The translations under genes and the position numbers were made by a program. From Candidatus Pantoea floridensis (GTDB taxonomy: Bacteria > Pseudomonadota > Gammaproteobacteria > Enterobacterales > Enterobacteriaceae): 64,000 nt of DNA. Shown here piece after piece: positions 1 to 8,686 of this stretch. The notes beneath the pieces were generated by a model. That model worked only from the letters and a program-made list of their open reading frames with translations, was not told the origin of the DNA and ran no database searches. The DNA lies in contig NZ_OCMY01000001.1 in the NCBI RefSeq assembly GCF_900215435.1, positions 3,720,001 to 3,784,000 of the forward strand, read 5' to 3'. Each line of letters begins with the position of its first letter. The stretch's first letter is position 1.

Positions 1-1
1 G

Positions 2-892
2 CATAATCTGGGCGGTGCGGGGGCTGCGGGCGTGGCGCTGTTTGGTGCTAACTATCTGTTTGATGGCCACGTTGTCGGCATGTTCGTTTTCCCCTCTATC
101 ATCGCTTTGGTGGTGGGCTTTATCGGTCTGCGCTATGGCAGTGATTCACCAGAATCTTATGGGCTCGGTAAAGCCGAAGAGCTGTTTGGTGAAGAGATCA
201 GCGAAGAGGATAAAGAAACCGAAGATCAGGCCATGACCAAATGGCAGATTTTTGTCGAGTACGTGCTGAAGAACAAAGTGATTTGGCTGCTGTGTTTCGC
301 CAACATCTTCCTGTATGTGGTGCGTATTGGTATCGATCAGTGGTCGACGGTATATGCCTATCAGGAGTTAAAACTGTCGAAAGAGGTGGCGATTCAGGGC
401 TTCACGCTGTTTGAAGTCGGCGCGTTAGTCGGCACGCTGCTGTGGGGCTGGTTATCGGATCTGGCGAATGGTCGTCGTGCGCTGGTGGCATGTGTGGCGT
501 TGGCGTTGATTATTGCCACGCTCGGTATTTATCAACATGCCAGCAATCAGTACGTCTATCTGGCTTCGCTGTTTGCCCTTGGTTTCCTGGTGTTTGGTCC
601 GCAGCTGCTTATTGGCGTTGCCGCCGTCGGCTTCGTGCCGAAAAAAGCCATTGGCGCTGCCGATGGCATCAAAGGCACCTTTGCTTACCTGATTGGTGAT
701 AGCTTCGCAAAGCTAGGCTTAGGGATGATCGCCGATGGCACGCCAATTTTTGGTTTGACCGGTTGGGCCGGAACCTTTGCCGCGCTTGATGCGGCCGCAA
801 TCGGCTGTATCGCCCTGATGGCGCTGGTAGCCGTATTCGAAGAGCGTAAAATTCGCCGTGAAAAGCGCCTGCAACAGTTAAAGGCGGCATAA
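2..892 (+). CDS. uhpT: Hexose-6-phosphate:phosphate antiporter UhpT (3' part)
   Basis: Inner-membrane MFS antiporter that takes up hexose 6-phosphates in exchange for inorganic phosphate. The frame is open from the window edge, so the N-terminal part (roughly 165 residues judged against E. coli UhpT) lies outside. The visible 296 residues follow E. coli UhpT almost residue for residue, including the central acidic loop with [14 protein letters not shown], the stretch [16 protein letters not shown] and the basic C-terminal tail. About six membrane segments of the C-terminal half are present. A strong hairpin terminator follows. The uhpABC regulators are not in the window. Identity is near certain; the true start cannot be seen. 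Confidence 0.95.
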   Translation, partial: HNLGGAGAAGVALFGANYLFDGHVVGMFVFPSIIALVVGFIGLRYGSDSPESYGLGKAEELFGEEISEEDKETEDQAMTKWQIFVEYVLKNKVIWLLCFANIFLYVVRIGIDQWSTVYAYQELKLSKEVAIQGFTLFEVGALVGTLLWGWLSDLANGRRALVACVALALIIATLGIYQHASNQYVYLASLFALGFLVFGPQLLIGVAAVGFVPKKAIGAADGIKGTFAYLIGDSFAKLGLGMIADGTPIFGLTGWAGTFAALDAAAIGCIALMALVAVFEERKIRREKRLQQLKAA

Positions 893-932
893 CGAACGAC
901 GTGAAAAACAGTGCAAACCGCTGTTCTGTGTG

Positions 933-960
933 AAACCCCGCTTTGGCGGGGTTTTTTATT
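933..960 (+). terminator. Rho-independent terminator of uhpT
   Basis: Perfect 9-bp stem AAACCCCGC / GCGGGGTTT with a TTTG loop, running into a T tract, 40 bases after the uhpT stop codon. Confidence 0.9.
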
Positions 961-989
961 GTCAGGATAGCCAATAGCCTTGTCAGCTT

Positions 990-1017
990 TTGACAAAATT
1001 GAATACGCCTGAATATT
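990..1017 (+). promoter_or_regulatory. Possible sigma-70 promoter of fliB
   Basis: Consensus -35 TTGACA at 990-995 and an AT-rich -10 candidate AATATT at 1012-1017, 16 bases apart, about 55 bases upstream of the fliB start. Only the -35 matches well, and no flagellar sigma-28 motif is apparent. Confidence 0.35.
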
Positions 1018-1073
1018 GCTATGCTAGCCGCCATTTTAATTTTCAGATTGTCTGAATTTCAGCAGGATTGGTT

Positions 1074-2276
1074 ATGAAAGAGATTTCCATCGTCGAACCC
1101 GTTTTTTTTACGCAGTTTAAATGCTCGGGTGGAGCGTGCCGCGACCACTGCTGCAAAGGATGGAATATCGATCTGGATAAACCTACCGTTAATCGCTATT
1201 TGAAAACCCGGGATGCCACGATTCGTGCTATTGCGGCAGAAAATATTATCACCACCAAAAAAAGTTATAAAAAGTGGGGCTTGATTAACGTCAGTGATAA
1301 TAAGAGCTGCGCGTTTATGGATGAAAATCGCCTGTGTAGCATCCACAGTAGCATGGGGGCTGCAGCATTAAGCCCTACCTGCGCCATCTATCCGCGCGCC
1401 GAGAACATCTTCAAATACCATATTCAGAAGAGCCTGACCTTGTCCTGTCCGGAAGCCGTACGTCAGCTGCTTTCGGGACCAGAAGCCATGCTCTTTAATG
1501 AAAGCAAAATCGTGAAGCCTCATGGCTATAATACGGATAGCCTGGATCAGGGCGCGCAGCTGATTAATTTGATGTGCTCCACCATCATCAATAGCAGTGG
1601 AACAGAGGTTGAAGAGGGATTATATGGCATTGCGCTACTGTTCCTTTATCTGGAAAAACTCGATGATGACGCAGAGAAATATGAAAAATTAGAAGCGTAT
1701 TATTACGATATCATTGCCTCTCTTCAGCGTGGTGATATTAAAAATAGCATCAATGAAATTGAGCCTGACCATCAGCTACAGTGGTCATTACTGGTGCGCT
1801 TACAGGGCTATCTGGGCGCGCGACCCACTTCTCGCGGTTGGGGCGCACTGAATCATTATGCTCATCGGCTGGCTTATATTCAGAGTGAAGGCTTGAAACA
1901 AAACGATATGCTGCAGCCAATGCAGAGATTACGTTGCGCGTGGCATGAGAAGGTAATGCCATGGCTCTCCGCGCATCCGCATATCATGAGTAATTATCTA
2001 AAGTACCGCATCTACACCGATGGTTTTCCCGCCGATCGCACCATCACGCCGCTGGCGAATCTTTACCTGCTGGTGGCGGAATGGTTCCTGATTAAGTCGC
2101 TGATGGCAGCCAGTGCAGATTTGACCGGCAAGATTGATGAAAACGACATGATCAATATCCTCTACAGCTTCCATGCGGTAACCAAGCACGATCAAATCTC
2201 AACCGCAGCATTCCTGCAAGAGATCGAACATACCAAAGTGAATGATGATCTTTCGCTGGTTTATTTATTGAAGTAA
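1074..2276 (+). CDS. fliB: Flagellin lysine-N-methylase FliB
   Basis: Predicted to methylate lysine side chains of flagellin, as known for Salmonella FliB. The 400-residue length fits the family. The N-terminus has the Cys cluster typical of FliB: C17, C22, C26, C27 in CSGGACRDHCCKGW, followed by further conserved Cys in SCAFMDENRLC, SPTCAIYPR and TLSCPEA, a pattern suited to metal or Fe-S binding. ATG 1074 was chosen over TTG 1068 because AGCAGGA lies seven bases upstream of it. In Salmonella fliB lies between fliA and fliC. Here fliA is 1.4 kb downstream, an HNH-type gene intervenes, and no flagellin gene is in the window. Confidence 0.85.
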   Translation: MKEISIVEPVFFTQFKCSGGACRDHCCKGWNIDLDKPTVNRYLKTRDATIRAIAAENIITTKKSYKKWGLINVSDNKSCAFMDENRLCSIHSSMGAAALSPTCAIYPRAENIFKYHIQKSLTLSCPEAVRQLLSGPEAMLFNESKIVKPHGYNTDSLDQGAQLINLMCSTIINSSGTEVEEGLYGIALLFLYLEKLDDDAEKYEKLEAYYYDIIASLQRGDIKNSINEIEPDHQLQWSLLVRLQGYLGARPTSRGWGALNHYAHRLAYIQSEGLKQNDMLQPMQRLRCAWHEKVMPWLSAHPHIMSNYLKYRIYTDGFPADRTITPLANLYLLVAEWFLIKSLMAASADLTGKIDENDMINILYSFHAVTKHDQISTAAFLQEIEHTKVNDDLSLVYLLK

Positions 2277-2316
2277 TGCTTGTACCAGGGGCGTTAAACA
2301 TCACGCTTTTATTCCA

Positions 2317-2384
2317 GGTGCGCATGAATGCGCACCCTACGAAAACCCGGCGATATCCACGTAGGGTCACCATTCATGGTGACC
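2317..2384. repeat. Intergenic palindrome pair (locus 1)
   Basis: Two 24-base units in inverted orientation: 2317-2340 (core GGTGCGCATGAATGCGCACC followed by CTAC) and 2361-2384 (GTAG followed by GGTCACCATTCATGGTGACC). Both belong to the dispersed family seen at ten loci in the window. The rest of the 2277-2570 gap shows nothing else recognisable. Confidence 0.85.
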
Positions 2385-2570
2385 GATTCACGCTTAACTG
2401 ACGAGCATTACGCCATTTATGGCAAGCGGCACGATGGAGCCGCTGGTGCTTTAACGCTTGCAACCTTAGAAAAGTAACCATTGTGTTACAGTCCGCCTCA
2501 CTTCTGCCGATAATCCCCCTCAGAATCATTTCCATTTTTTCGCCACATTTTTTCCGTTTCTGGGGTGTCT

Positions 2571-3539
2571 ATGCGCTTCAATTATGACTTGTTACCGGGT
2601 GAGCTACTGACCTTCGAAGAGATTGCCCTGCGCTACACGCAGCAGCATCCAGACGAGAAAGAACTTACCGCGCGCGGCTTGCTGAGCCCGTCGACCAGTT
2701 TTCGCAATTTGGTGATCCGCGCGGTGTTCGCGCAGGAAGAGATTAACAGTCCGATGGAGGATCTGCTGTTCGTCTCAGACGATAACGAGCGCAAAAATTA
2801 TCTGCGTCGCTTCGAACACTATTTGAAAAGTCAGCAGGCGTTTCTCTACTTCCGGCGTAACGAGGAAAGCCGTAAGGAGGGGCGCTGGAAGGTGGTGGGC
2901 GAAACCCAGGTGTTTGCCATGCTCGATCCCAACTCCGCAGCGGCGCAAAACCTGCTCAATAGCCGCGGCTATAAGCTGGTGCTGATGCGCCAAACCGAAG
3001 AAGAGGAGTATTGGCAGCTGTTTGATGCGCAAGCACACCCGTGTTTTCCGCTGTCGCGCAAAATTCAGTTCGTGGTGGTGCTGAGTACGCCACAGCAGAA
3101 AGTGCCGAGTGGCGTGATGCCGGGCACCGAAGTGGGGCGACGCGTGAAGGCTAAAGTGTTCCAGCGCGCCAGCCAGGCGGAGTTCACCTCGGCGGTCAAA
3201 GCGCGTTACGGCGCCTGCATCATTACCGGTACGCGCCTGACTGAGCGGCACAGCTGGCCGTGGGTAGAAGCCTGCCATATTGATACGCAAGAGAACGAAG
3301 AGGGTTTTCTCGCGGACAACAGCGCCGACAACGGATTGTTCCTGCGCAGTGACCTGCAGCGGCTATTTATCAACAAAATGATAAGCATCAACGCGGAAAC
3401 CGGGCAGGTGTTGTTTAATCCAGCGCTGGAAACTGAAGCGTTCATTACCCCTTTTTATCAGGCACTTGAGGGCAAGGTTTGCGCATTATGGGACGCGGTG
3501 CCGCCGGGCACGCGGCAGCGGCTGCGTAACATGCGCTAA
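2571..3539 (+). CDS. HNH-endonuclease-like protein (HNH_2 type)
   Basis: A 322-residue protein with an N-terminal region of unknown fold and a C-terminal HNH_2-like module around residues 214-280. The module shows ACIITG, VEACHID (H236), DNGLFLRSDL (N254) and a following strand ISINAETGQ. The family normally has an H in the DLHxLFD segment; here it reads DLQRLFI, so the third HNH residue appears to be Q263. ATG 2571 was chosen because TGGGG lies just upstream. Related proteins are chromosomal in many enterobacteria with no proven role, either nuclease or restriction-like. It sits between fliB and fliA with no operonic partner. Family assignment is good, but activity is doubtful. Confidence 0.7.
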   Translation: MRFNYDLLPGELLTFEEIALRYTQQHPDEKELTARGLLSPSTSFRNLVIRAVFAQEEINSPMEDLLFVSDDNERKNYLRRFEHYLKSQQAFLYFRRNEESRKEGRWKVVGETQVFAMLDPNSAAAQNLLNSRGYKLVLMRQTEEEEYWQLFDAQAHPCFPLSRKIQFVVVLSTPQQKVPSGVMPGTEVGRRVKAKVFQRASQAEFTSAVKARYGACIITGTRLTERHSWPWVEACHIDTQENEEGFLADNSADNGLFLRSDLQRLFINKMISINAETGQVLFNPALETEAFITPFYQALEGKVCALWDAVPPGTRQRLRNMR

Positions 3540-3631
3540 GGCTTGCGCGGATGGCGGAGCGATTCACCGCCATCCATAACAAATTTGAAATAACCTCGCT
3601 TTTGCCCGCCTATTCTGCCAATCAAAACCCC

Positions 3632-3658
3632 TACAGAATTGGATAATCATGCCGATAA
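3632..3658 (+). promoter_or_regulatory. Sigma-28 (FliA) promoter of fliA
   Basis: TACA (3632-3635), 15 bases, then GCCGATAA (3651-3658). This is one mismatch from the enterobacterial flagellar sigma-28 consensus TAAA-N15-GCCGATAA. It lies 24 bases before the fliA GTG and is consistent with autoregulation of fliA. Confidence 0.75.
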
Positions 3659-3682
3659 CTTTATTAACGCAGGGTAGTCAAC

Positions 3683-4405
3683 GTGAACGATCTCTATACC
3701 GCCGATGGCGTGATGGATAAGCATTCGCTCTGGCAGCGCTACGTTCCTCTGGTGCGGCATGAAGCGTTGCGCTTGCAGGTACGTTTGCCAGCCAGCGTTG
3801 AGCTTGACGATCTGCTGCAGGCCGGTGGCATTGGCTTATTGAATGCCGTGGAGCGCTACGACGCGCTACAGGGCACCGCCTTTACCACCTACGCCGTGCA
3901 GCGTATCCGGGGTGCAATGCTGGATGAGCTGCGCAGTCGCGACTGGGCGCCACGCAGCGTGCGCAGAAATGCGCGCGAAGTAGCCGGTGCCATGCATCAG
4001 GTAGAACAAGCGTTGGGGCGCTCGGCTACCGAGCAGGAAGTGGCTGAGCGACTGAATGTTTCGCTGGAGGAGTATCGGCAGATTCTGCTCGATACCAACA
4101 ACAGCCAACTCTTCTCCTACGACGAGTATCGGGAAGAACACGGCGACAGTGCGGAGCTGGTGACGGAGGGGCACGAGGAAGCCAACCCGCTTCATCAGTT
4201 AATGGAAGGAAACCTACGTGACCGCGTAATTGAAGCGATTGAGGCGTTGCCTGAACGTGAAAAACTCGTGCTCACACTGTACTACCAGGAAGAACTGAAC
4301 CTGAAGGAGATTGGCGCGGTGCTGGAAGTGGGAGAATCCCGCGTCAGTCAACTGCACAGTCAGGCGATCAAACGCCTGCGTGCCCGATTATCGGGGGCGC
4401 GCTAA
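3683..4405 (+). CDS. fliA: Flagellar sigma factor FliA (sigma-28)
   Basis: RNA polymerase sigma factor for late flagellar and chemotaxis genes. The 240-residue protein matches E. coli FliA in length and sequence: region 2 (VELDDLLQAGGIGLLNAVERYD, FTTYAVQRIRGAMLDELR), region 3 (RSVRRNAREV) and the region 4 helix-turn-helix (LNLKEIGAVLEVGESRVSQL). It starts at GTG 3683, as in E. coli, with AGGG eight bases upstream. fliZ follows 51 bases later, so the two are probably cotranscribed. A sigma-28 promoter lies directly upstream. Confidence 0.97.
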   Translation: MNDLYTADGVMDKHSLWQRYVPLVRHEALRLQVRLPASVELDDLLQAGGIGLLNAVERYDALQGTAFTTYAVQRIRGAMLDELRSRDWAPRSVRRNAREVAGAMHQVEQALGRSATEQEVAERLNVSLEEYRQILLDTNNSQLFSYDEYREEHGDSAELVTEGHEEANPLHQLMEGNLRDRVIEAIEALPEREKLVLTLYYQEELNLKEIGAVLEVGESRVSQLHSQAIKRLRARLSGAR

Positions 4406-4456
4406 CAGACTCAGTTCCTGGCGTTCGAAAAAAACAATAAAACCGGGGACTCAGCA

Positions 4457-4960
4457 ATGGGAGCCAAAGTTAAAGCCAGACCTTTAAGTCGCTATCTTAA
4501 AGACTATAAGCACAGCCAAAGCAATTGTTCACACTGTGGCAAAGTTTTAGACCGTATGGCGTTAGTCTTTCGCGGCCAGATCATCAATAAAGAGGCCATC
4601 GCACGCATGGACCAAATGATTGACGATCAGGTGTGGATGAAACTCCAGCCAGAATTGACCGCCTTGTGTCGTTTCTGTAGCGATATTTTTTGTAACACCC
4701 ATCCGAATTACTTCGACATTATGGCGTTTAAGCAATACCTGTTCGAGCAGACCGAGATGAGCCACAGTACCATACGTGAGTATGTGGTGCGTTTGCGTCG
4801 GCTTGATGACATGCTGAAGGCGAAAAACTTCCCGGCAGATCGTTTGCGCGGTAATAGCTGGCATGAATGTCTGGAGAACGATCTGCCCGATGCGGGTAAC
4901 AACAATTACCGCATTGCACTGCGTAAATATGACCAGTTTTTAGGCTGGCAGCAGGGCTGA
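4457..4960 (+). CDS. fliZ: Flagellar regulator FliZ
   Basis: DNA-binding regulator that in E. coli and Salmonella antagonises sigma-S-dependent genes and modulates flagellar and virulence expression. The 167-residue protein shares the FliZ core: RPLSRYLKDYKHSQ near the N-terminus, paired Cys (CSHCGK, CRFCSD), the recombinase-like segment FEQTEMSHSTIREYVVRLRR, and the C-terminal NNYRIALRKY. It is slightly shorter than E. coli FliZ because the C-terminal tail is missing. GGGGACTC precedes ATG 4457. It lies 51 bases after fliA. Confidence 0.93.
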   Translation: MGAKVKARPLSRYLKDYKHSQSNCSHCGKVLDRMALVFRGQIINKEAIARMDQMIDDQVWMKLQPELTALCRFCSDIFCNTHPNYFDIMAFKQYLFEQTEMSHSTIREYVVRLRRLDDMLKAKNFPADRLRGNSWHECLENDLPDAGNNNYRIALRKYDQFLGWQQG

Positions 4961-4971
4961 TGGCGATCCGC

Positions 4972-5005
4972 CCCTTGTTGTTGTCGAGCATGACAGCAAC
5001 AAGGG
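4972..5005 (+). other. Stem-loop after fliZ
   Basis: Long imperfect inverted repeat (CCCTTGTTG with TGTC, then GACA with CAACAAGGG) starting 12 bases after the fliZ stop. It lacks a T tract, so it may stabilise the message or terminate only weakly before dcyD. Confidence 0.45.
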
Positions 5006-5086
5006 CACGCACGATGATTTCCGGGTGCGACTTTTCTCATCTTCTGCAACACTGTATGGATAATTGCACATTGCCTGGAGGCTGCA

Positions 5087-6073
5087 TTGTCCTTACATCT
5101 TCTGCACCAGTTCCCCCGTCTTGAATTACTCGGTGCGCCTACGCCGCTTGAGCATTTGCCCCGGCTTTCTGATTATCTGGGTCGCGATATCTTCATCAAG
5201 CGCGATGACTTTACGCCGGTGGCGCTGGGCGGCAACAAGCTGCGTAAGCTCGAATTCCTGGCGGCCGATGCGCTGCGCGAAGGCGCCGATGTGCTGCTGA
5301 CGGCGGGGGCCATTCAATCCAATCATGTGCGGCAAACGGCGGCCGTCGCCGCTAAGCTGGGCCTCAAGTGCGTGGCGCTGCTGGAGAATCCAATTGGTAC
5401 CACTGCCGAAAACTATCTCAGTAACGGCAACCGCCTGCTGCTCGATTTGATGGATGTGGAAATCGTCATGGTCGACGCGCTGCACAATCCTCATCAACAG
5501 CTGGCAGAACAGGCCGAACGCCTCGAGGCGCAGGGATTCCGCCCTTATATTGTGCCGGTTGGCGGCTCCAATGCGCTCGGCGCGCTTGGCTATGTGGAAT
5601 GCGCGCAAGAGATCGCCCATCAGAGCGAAGGCGTGGTGGATTTCGCCGCGGTAATAGTCGCATCCGGCAGCGCCGGAACGCATGCCGGGCTGGCCATTGG
5701 TTTGGAGCAGCTGTTACCGGATACCGAACTGGTGGGCGTGACCGTATCGCGCAGCGCTGAGGCGCAGCTGCCGGTGGTTGAGCGCATACGTAGCGCACTG
5801 GCCGAGCAGTTAGCCGTGCAGGCGAAAGCGCCGATTACCCTGTGGGATGACTACTTCGCGCCGCGTTACGGCGAGCCGAACGAAGAGGGTATGGCGGCGG
5901 TTAAGCTGCTGGCGCGCCTCGAAGGCATCATGCTCGATCCGGTTTACACCGGCAAAGCGATGGCAGGATTAATTGATGGCATTGCACAAAACCGCTTCCG
6001 CCGCGAAGGCCCGTTGTTGTTTGTGCATACCGGCGGATCGCCAGCGTTATTTGCTTATCACCCTTCGGTCTGA
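5087..6073 (+). CDS. dcyD: D-cysteine desulfhydrase DcyD
   Basis: PLP enzyme converting D-cysteine to pyruvate, sulfide and ammonia. The 328-residue length equals E. coli DcyD and the sequence is closely similar throughout. The PLP lysine is K51 in GGNKLRK. The family motif [20 protein letters not shown] and the phosphate-binding loop [11 protein letters not shown] are present. TTG 5087 was chosen because CTGGAGG lies five bases upstream and the N-terminus then aligns with E. coli. In E. coli dcyD follows tcyJ; here it precedes tcyJ and is separated from it by palindromic repeats. Confidence 0.93.
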   Translation: MSLHLLHQFPRLELLGAPTPLEHLPRLSDYLGRDIFIKRDDFTPVALGGNKLRKLEFLAADALREGADVLLTAGAIQSNHVRQTAAVAAKLGLKCVALLENPIGTTAENYLSNGNRLLLDLMDVEIVMVDALHNPHQQLAEQAERLEAQGFRPYIVPVGGSNALGALGYVECAQEIAHQSEGVVDFAAVIVASGSAGTHAGLAIGLEQLLPDTELVGVTVSRSAEAQLPVVERIRSALAEQLAVQAKAPITLWDDYFAPRYGEPNEEGMAAVKLLARLEGIMLDPVYTGKAMAGLIDGIAQNRFRREGPLLFVHTGGSPALFAYHPSV

Positions 6074-6118
6074 GAAAGATTTTAAAAACGGTTTATAATC
6101 CGGCGGTTATTAAGAAAC

Positions 6119-6186
6119 GGTCGCCATGAATGGCGACCCTACAACGGATTGGCTCGGTTTTCGTAGGGTCGCCATTCATGGCGACC
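6119..6186. repeat. Intergenic palindrome pair (locus 2)
   Basis: Two perfect units in opposite orientation, 6119-6142 (core GGTCGCCATGAATGGCGACC plus CTAC) and 6163-6186 (GTAG plus the reverse complement core), 20 bases apart. The pair can fold into one long hairpin between dcyD and tcyJ. Confidence 0.9.
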
Positions 6187-6232
6187 GATTCACCAACAAA
6201 GCACACAACACATCACAATAAATGGGGTAAAC

Positions 6233-7033
6233 ATGACTTTCTCTCCAATTCGTCGCCAGATGGTGATGGGCATGATGGCGGTCGCGCTGGTGGCGGGCGT
6301 TAACGTCAAATCCTTCGCCGCAGAAGATCTGCTGGCAAAAGTAAAGAGTAAAGGCGAGCTGCGCGTCGGTCTGGAAGGCACCTATCCGCCGTTCAGCTTC
6401 CAGGATGAAAAAGGCCAGCTGACCGGCTTTGAAGTTGAGTTCGCGCAGGCGCTGGCACAGCACCTCGGCGTGAAAGCCGATCTGCGTCCGACCAAATGGG
6501 ACGGCATGCTGGCGTCGCTGGACTCTAAGCGCATCGACGTGGTGATCAATCAGGTAACCATTTCTCCAGAGCGCAAGAAGAAGTATGACTTCTCTACGCC
6601 GTACACCATTTCTGGCGTGCAGGCGCTGACGCTGAAGCAAAACGCGGCGGGCATCACCAAGCCGGACGATCTGTCAGGCAAGAAAGTCGGTGTCGGTCTG
6701 GGCTCTAACTACGAACAGTGGCTGCGTGACAACGTGAAAGGCGTGGATATCCGCACCTATGATGATGACCCAACCAAATATCAGGACCTGCGTTCAAAAC
6801 GTATTGATGCCATTCTGGTGGATCGCTTAGCGGCGCTGGATCTGGTGAAGAAAACCGGCGATACCATGGCGGTAGCGGGGCCAGCATTCTCCCGTCTGGA
6901 ATCCGGCGTGGCGCTGCGCAAAGGCAACGACGATCTGCTGAAGGCAATCGACGCGGCCATCGCCGATATGCAGAAAGATGGCTCACTGAGCAAACTGTCT
7001 GAAAAATGGTTCGGCGCGGACGTCACTAAATAA
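6233..7033 (+). CDS. tcyJ: L-cystine-binding periplasmic protein TcyJ (FliY)
   Basis: Periplasmic receptor of the high-affinity cystine ABC importer. The 266-residue protein has a Sec signal peptide ending near residues 29-30 (VNVKSFAAE) and a family-3 solute-binding fold: GELRVGLEGTYPPFSFQDE, TGFEVEFAQALA, KWDGMLASLDSKRIDVVINQ and SEKWFGADVT. Start ATG 6233 has the weak ribosome site GGGG. The stop overlaps the tcyL start (TAATG), which indicates translational coupling. Its neighbour dcyD links cystine uptake with D-cysteine breakdown. Confidence 0.93.
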   Translation: MTFSPIRRQMVMGMMAVALVAGVNVKSFAAEDLLAKVKSKGELRVGLEGTYPPFSFQDEKGQLTGFEVEFAQALAQHLGVKADLRPTKWDGMLASLDSKRIDVVINQVTISPERKKKYDFSTPYTISGVQALTLKQNAAGITKPDDLSGKKVGVGLGSNYEQWLRDNVKGVDIRTYDDDPTKYQDLRSKRIDAILVDRLAALDLVKKTGDTMAVAGPAFSRLESGVALRKGNDDLLKAIDAAIADMQKDGSLSKLSEKWFGADVTK

Positions 7034-7701
7034 TGCAGGAAAGCTTACAACTGGTGCTGGATTCAGCACCATTTCTCTTAAAAGGCGCGCTGTTTACGCT
7101 GCAGCTGAGTATCGGCGGGATGTTCTTCGGCCTGATACTCGGCTTTGTGCTGGCGCTGATGCGTCTGTCGCACTTCTGGCCGATTAACTGGCTGGCGCGT
7201 ATTTACGTGTCGATATTCCGTGGCACGCCGCTCATCGCCCAGCTGTTTATGATCTATTACGGTCTGCCGCAATTTGGTATCGAGCTGGACCCAATCCCCT
7301 CGGCGATGATTGGTTTGTCGCTGAATACCGCCGCCTATGCTTCTGAATCATTGCGTGGCGCAATTGCTGCGATTGAACGCGGGCAGTGGGAAGCAGCCGC
7401 CAGTATTGGTATGACGCCGTGGCAAACGCTGCGCCGCGTGATTCTGCCGCAGGCCGCGCGCACCGCGCTGCCGCCGCTGGGCAACAGCTTCATCAGCCTG
7501 GTGAAAGATACCTCGCTGGCCGCCACCATTCAGGTGCCGGAGCTGTTCCGTCAGGCGCAGCTGATCACCTCTCGTACGCTGGAAGTGTTCACCATGTATC
7601 TGGCGGCCTCGCTGATTTACTGGGTGATGGCAACCGTGCTGTCGGCATTGCAAAATCGCCTGGAAGCGCATGTGAATCGTCAGGATCGGGAGGGTAAATG
7701 A
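7033..7701 (+). CDS. tcyL: L-cystine ABC transporter permease TcyL
   Basis: Inner-membrane permease of the cystine importer, 222 residues with about five membrane segments. It has the His/Glu/Gln-type amino-acid permease signature (IYVSIFRGTPLIAQLFMIYYGLP) and the EAA loop EAAASIGMTPWQTLRRVILPQAARTALP that docks the ATPase. It starts one base inside the tcyJ stop and overlaps tcyN by four bases (ATGA), so the three genes form one tightly coupled operon. Confidence 0.94.
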   Translation: MQESLQLVLDSAPFLLKGALFTLQLSIGGMFFGLILGFVLALMRLSHFWPINWLARIYVSIFRGTPLIAQLFMIYYGLPQFGIELDPIPSAMIGLSLNTAAYASESLRGAIAAIERGQWEAAASIGMTPWQTLRRVILPQAARTALPPLGNSFISLVKDTSLAATIQVPELFRQAQLITSRTLEVFTMYLAASLIYWVMATVLSALQNRLEAHVNRQDREGK

Positions 7702-8450
7702 GTGCAATTGAAGTTCGTCAGCTGGTGAAACAGTTTCACGGCCAGACGGTGCTGCACGGTATCGATCTCGATGTGGCACCTGGTGAAGTGGTGGCGATTA
7801 TTGGCCCGAGCGGTTCGGGTAAAACTACGCTGCTGCGCTGTATCAATCTGCTGGAAGTGCCGGAAAGTGGGCATATTAAAGTGGGTGATATCGCCATTGA
7901 TGCGGCGCTCGGCCTCAGCAAGCAGAAGCAGCTGGTGCGCCAGTTGCGGCAGCAGGTGGGATTTGTGTTCCAGAACTTCAATCTGTTCCCGCATCGCTCG
8001 GTGCTGGAGAACATCATTGAGGGGCCGGTGATCGTCAAAGGTGAGCCGAAAGCCGAAGCCGTTGCACGAGCACGTGGCTTGCTGGAGAAAGTGGGATTGC
8101 ACGGTAAGGAACAGAGCTTCCCGCGTCGTCTTTCCGGCGGACAGCAGCAGCGTGTGGCAATTGCCCGCGCGCTGGCGATGCGTCCGGAGGTGATTCTGTT
8201 TGATGAACCTACTTCGGCGCTCGATCCGGAACTGGTGGGGGAAGTGCTTAGCACCATCCGCGCGCTGGCGCAGGAGAAACGCACCATGGTGATCGTTACC
8301 CATGAGATGAGCTTCGCGCGTGACGTGGCGGATCGCGCCATCTTTATGGATCAGGGACGAATTGTAGAGCAGGGCGCAGCTAAAGCGCTGTTCAGCAATC
8401 CACAGCAGGCGCGTACCCGGCAATTTCTCGACAAATTTCTTAACCAATAA
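7698..8450 (+). CDS. tcyN: L-cystine ABC transporter ATPase TcyN
   Basis: Cytoplasmic ATPase that powers cystine import through TcyL. The 250-residue length fits the family. Walker A is GPSGSGKTT, the Q loop is VFQNFNLFPH, the ABC signature is LSGGQQQR, Walker B is VILFDEPTSALDPE, and the switch histidine lies in VTHEMSFA. It overlaps tcyL by ATGA and is the last gene of the operon. An imperfect GC-rich hairpin at about 8454-8480 may end the transcript. Confidence 0.94.
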   Translation: MSAIEVRQLVKQFHGQTVLHGIDLDVAPGEVVAIIGPSGSGKTTLLRCINLLEVPESGHIKVGDIAIDAALGLSKQKQLVRQLRQQVGFVFQNFNLFPHRSVLENIIEGPVIVKGEPKAEAVARARGLLEKVGLHGKEQSFPRRLSGGQQQRVAIARALAMRPEVILFDEPTSALDPELVGEVLSTIRALAQEKRTMVIVTHEMSFARDVADRAIFMDQGRIVEQGAAKALFSNPQQARTRQFLDKFLNQ

Positions 8451-8686
8451 TCTTAAGCGTCGTCAGCAATGGCGGCGCTTATCTGCAATTCGCTCGCCAT
8501 AATGCCTCTCAGTTTTTTCCTAAAATAGCTGCATGCTAATTTTATAATGTCATGATTTTTATGACGATATGGTTATTGAAGGGTTTTAAGTGTGCCTCTG
8601 TTTCCTGATTAGGAAAGTCCCGATTGAGACATCTTTGTAATTATAAATAATTCTTTACAAATTCATGGCGCAATTAGGACAAATTA

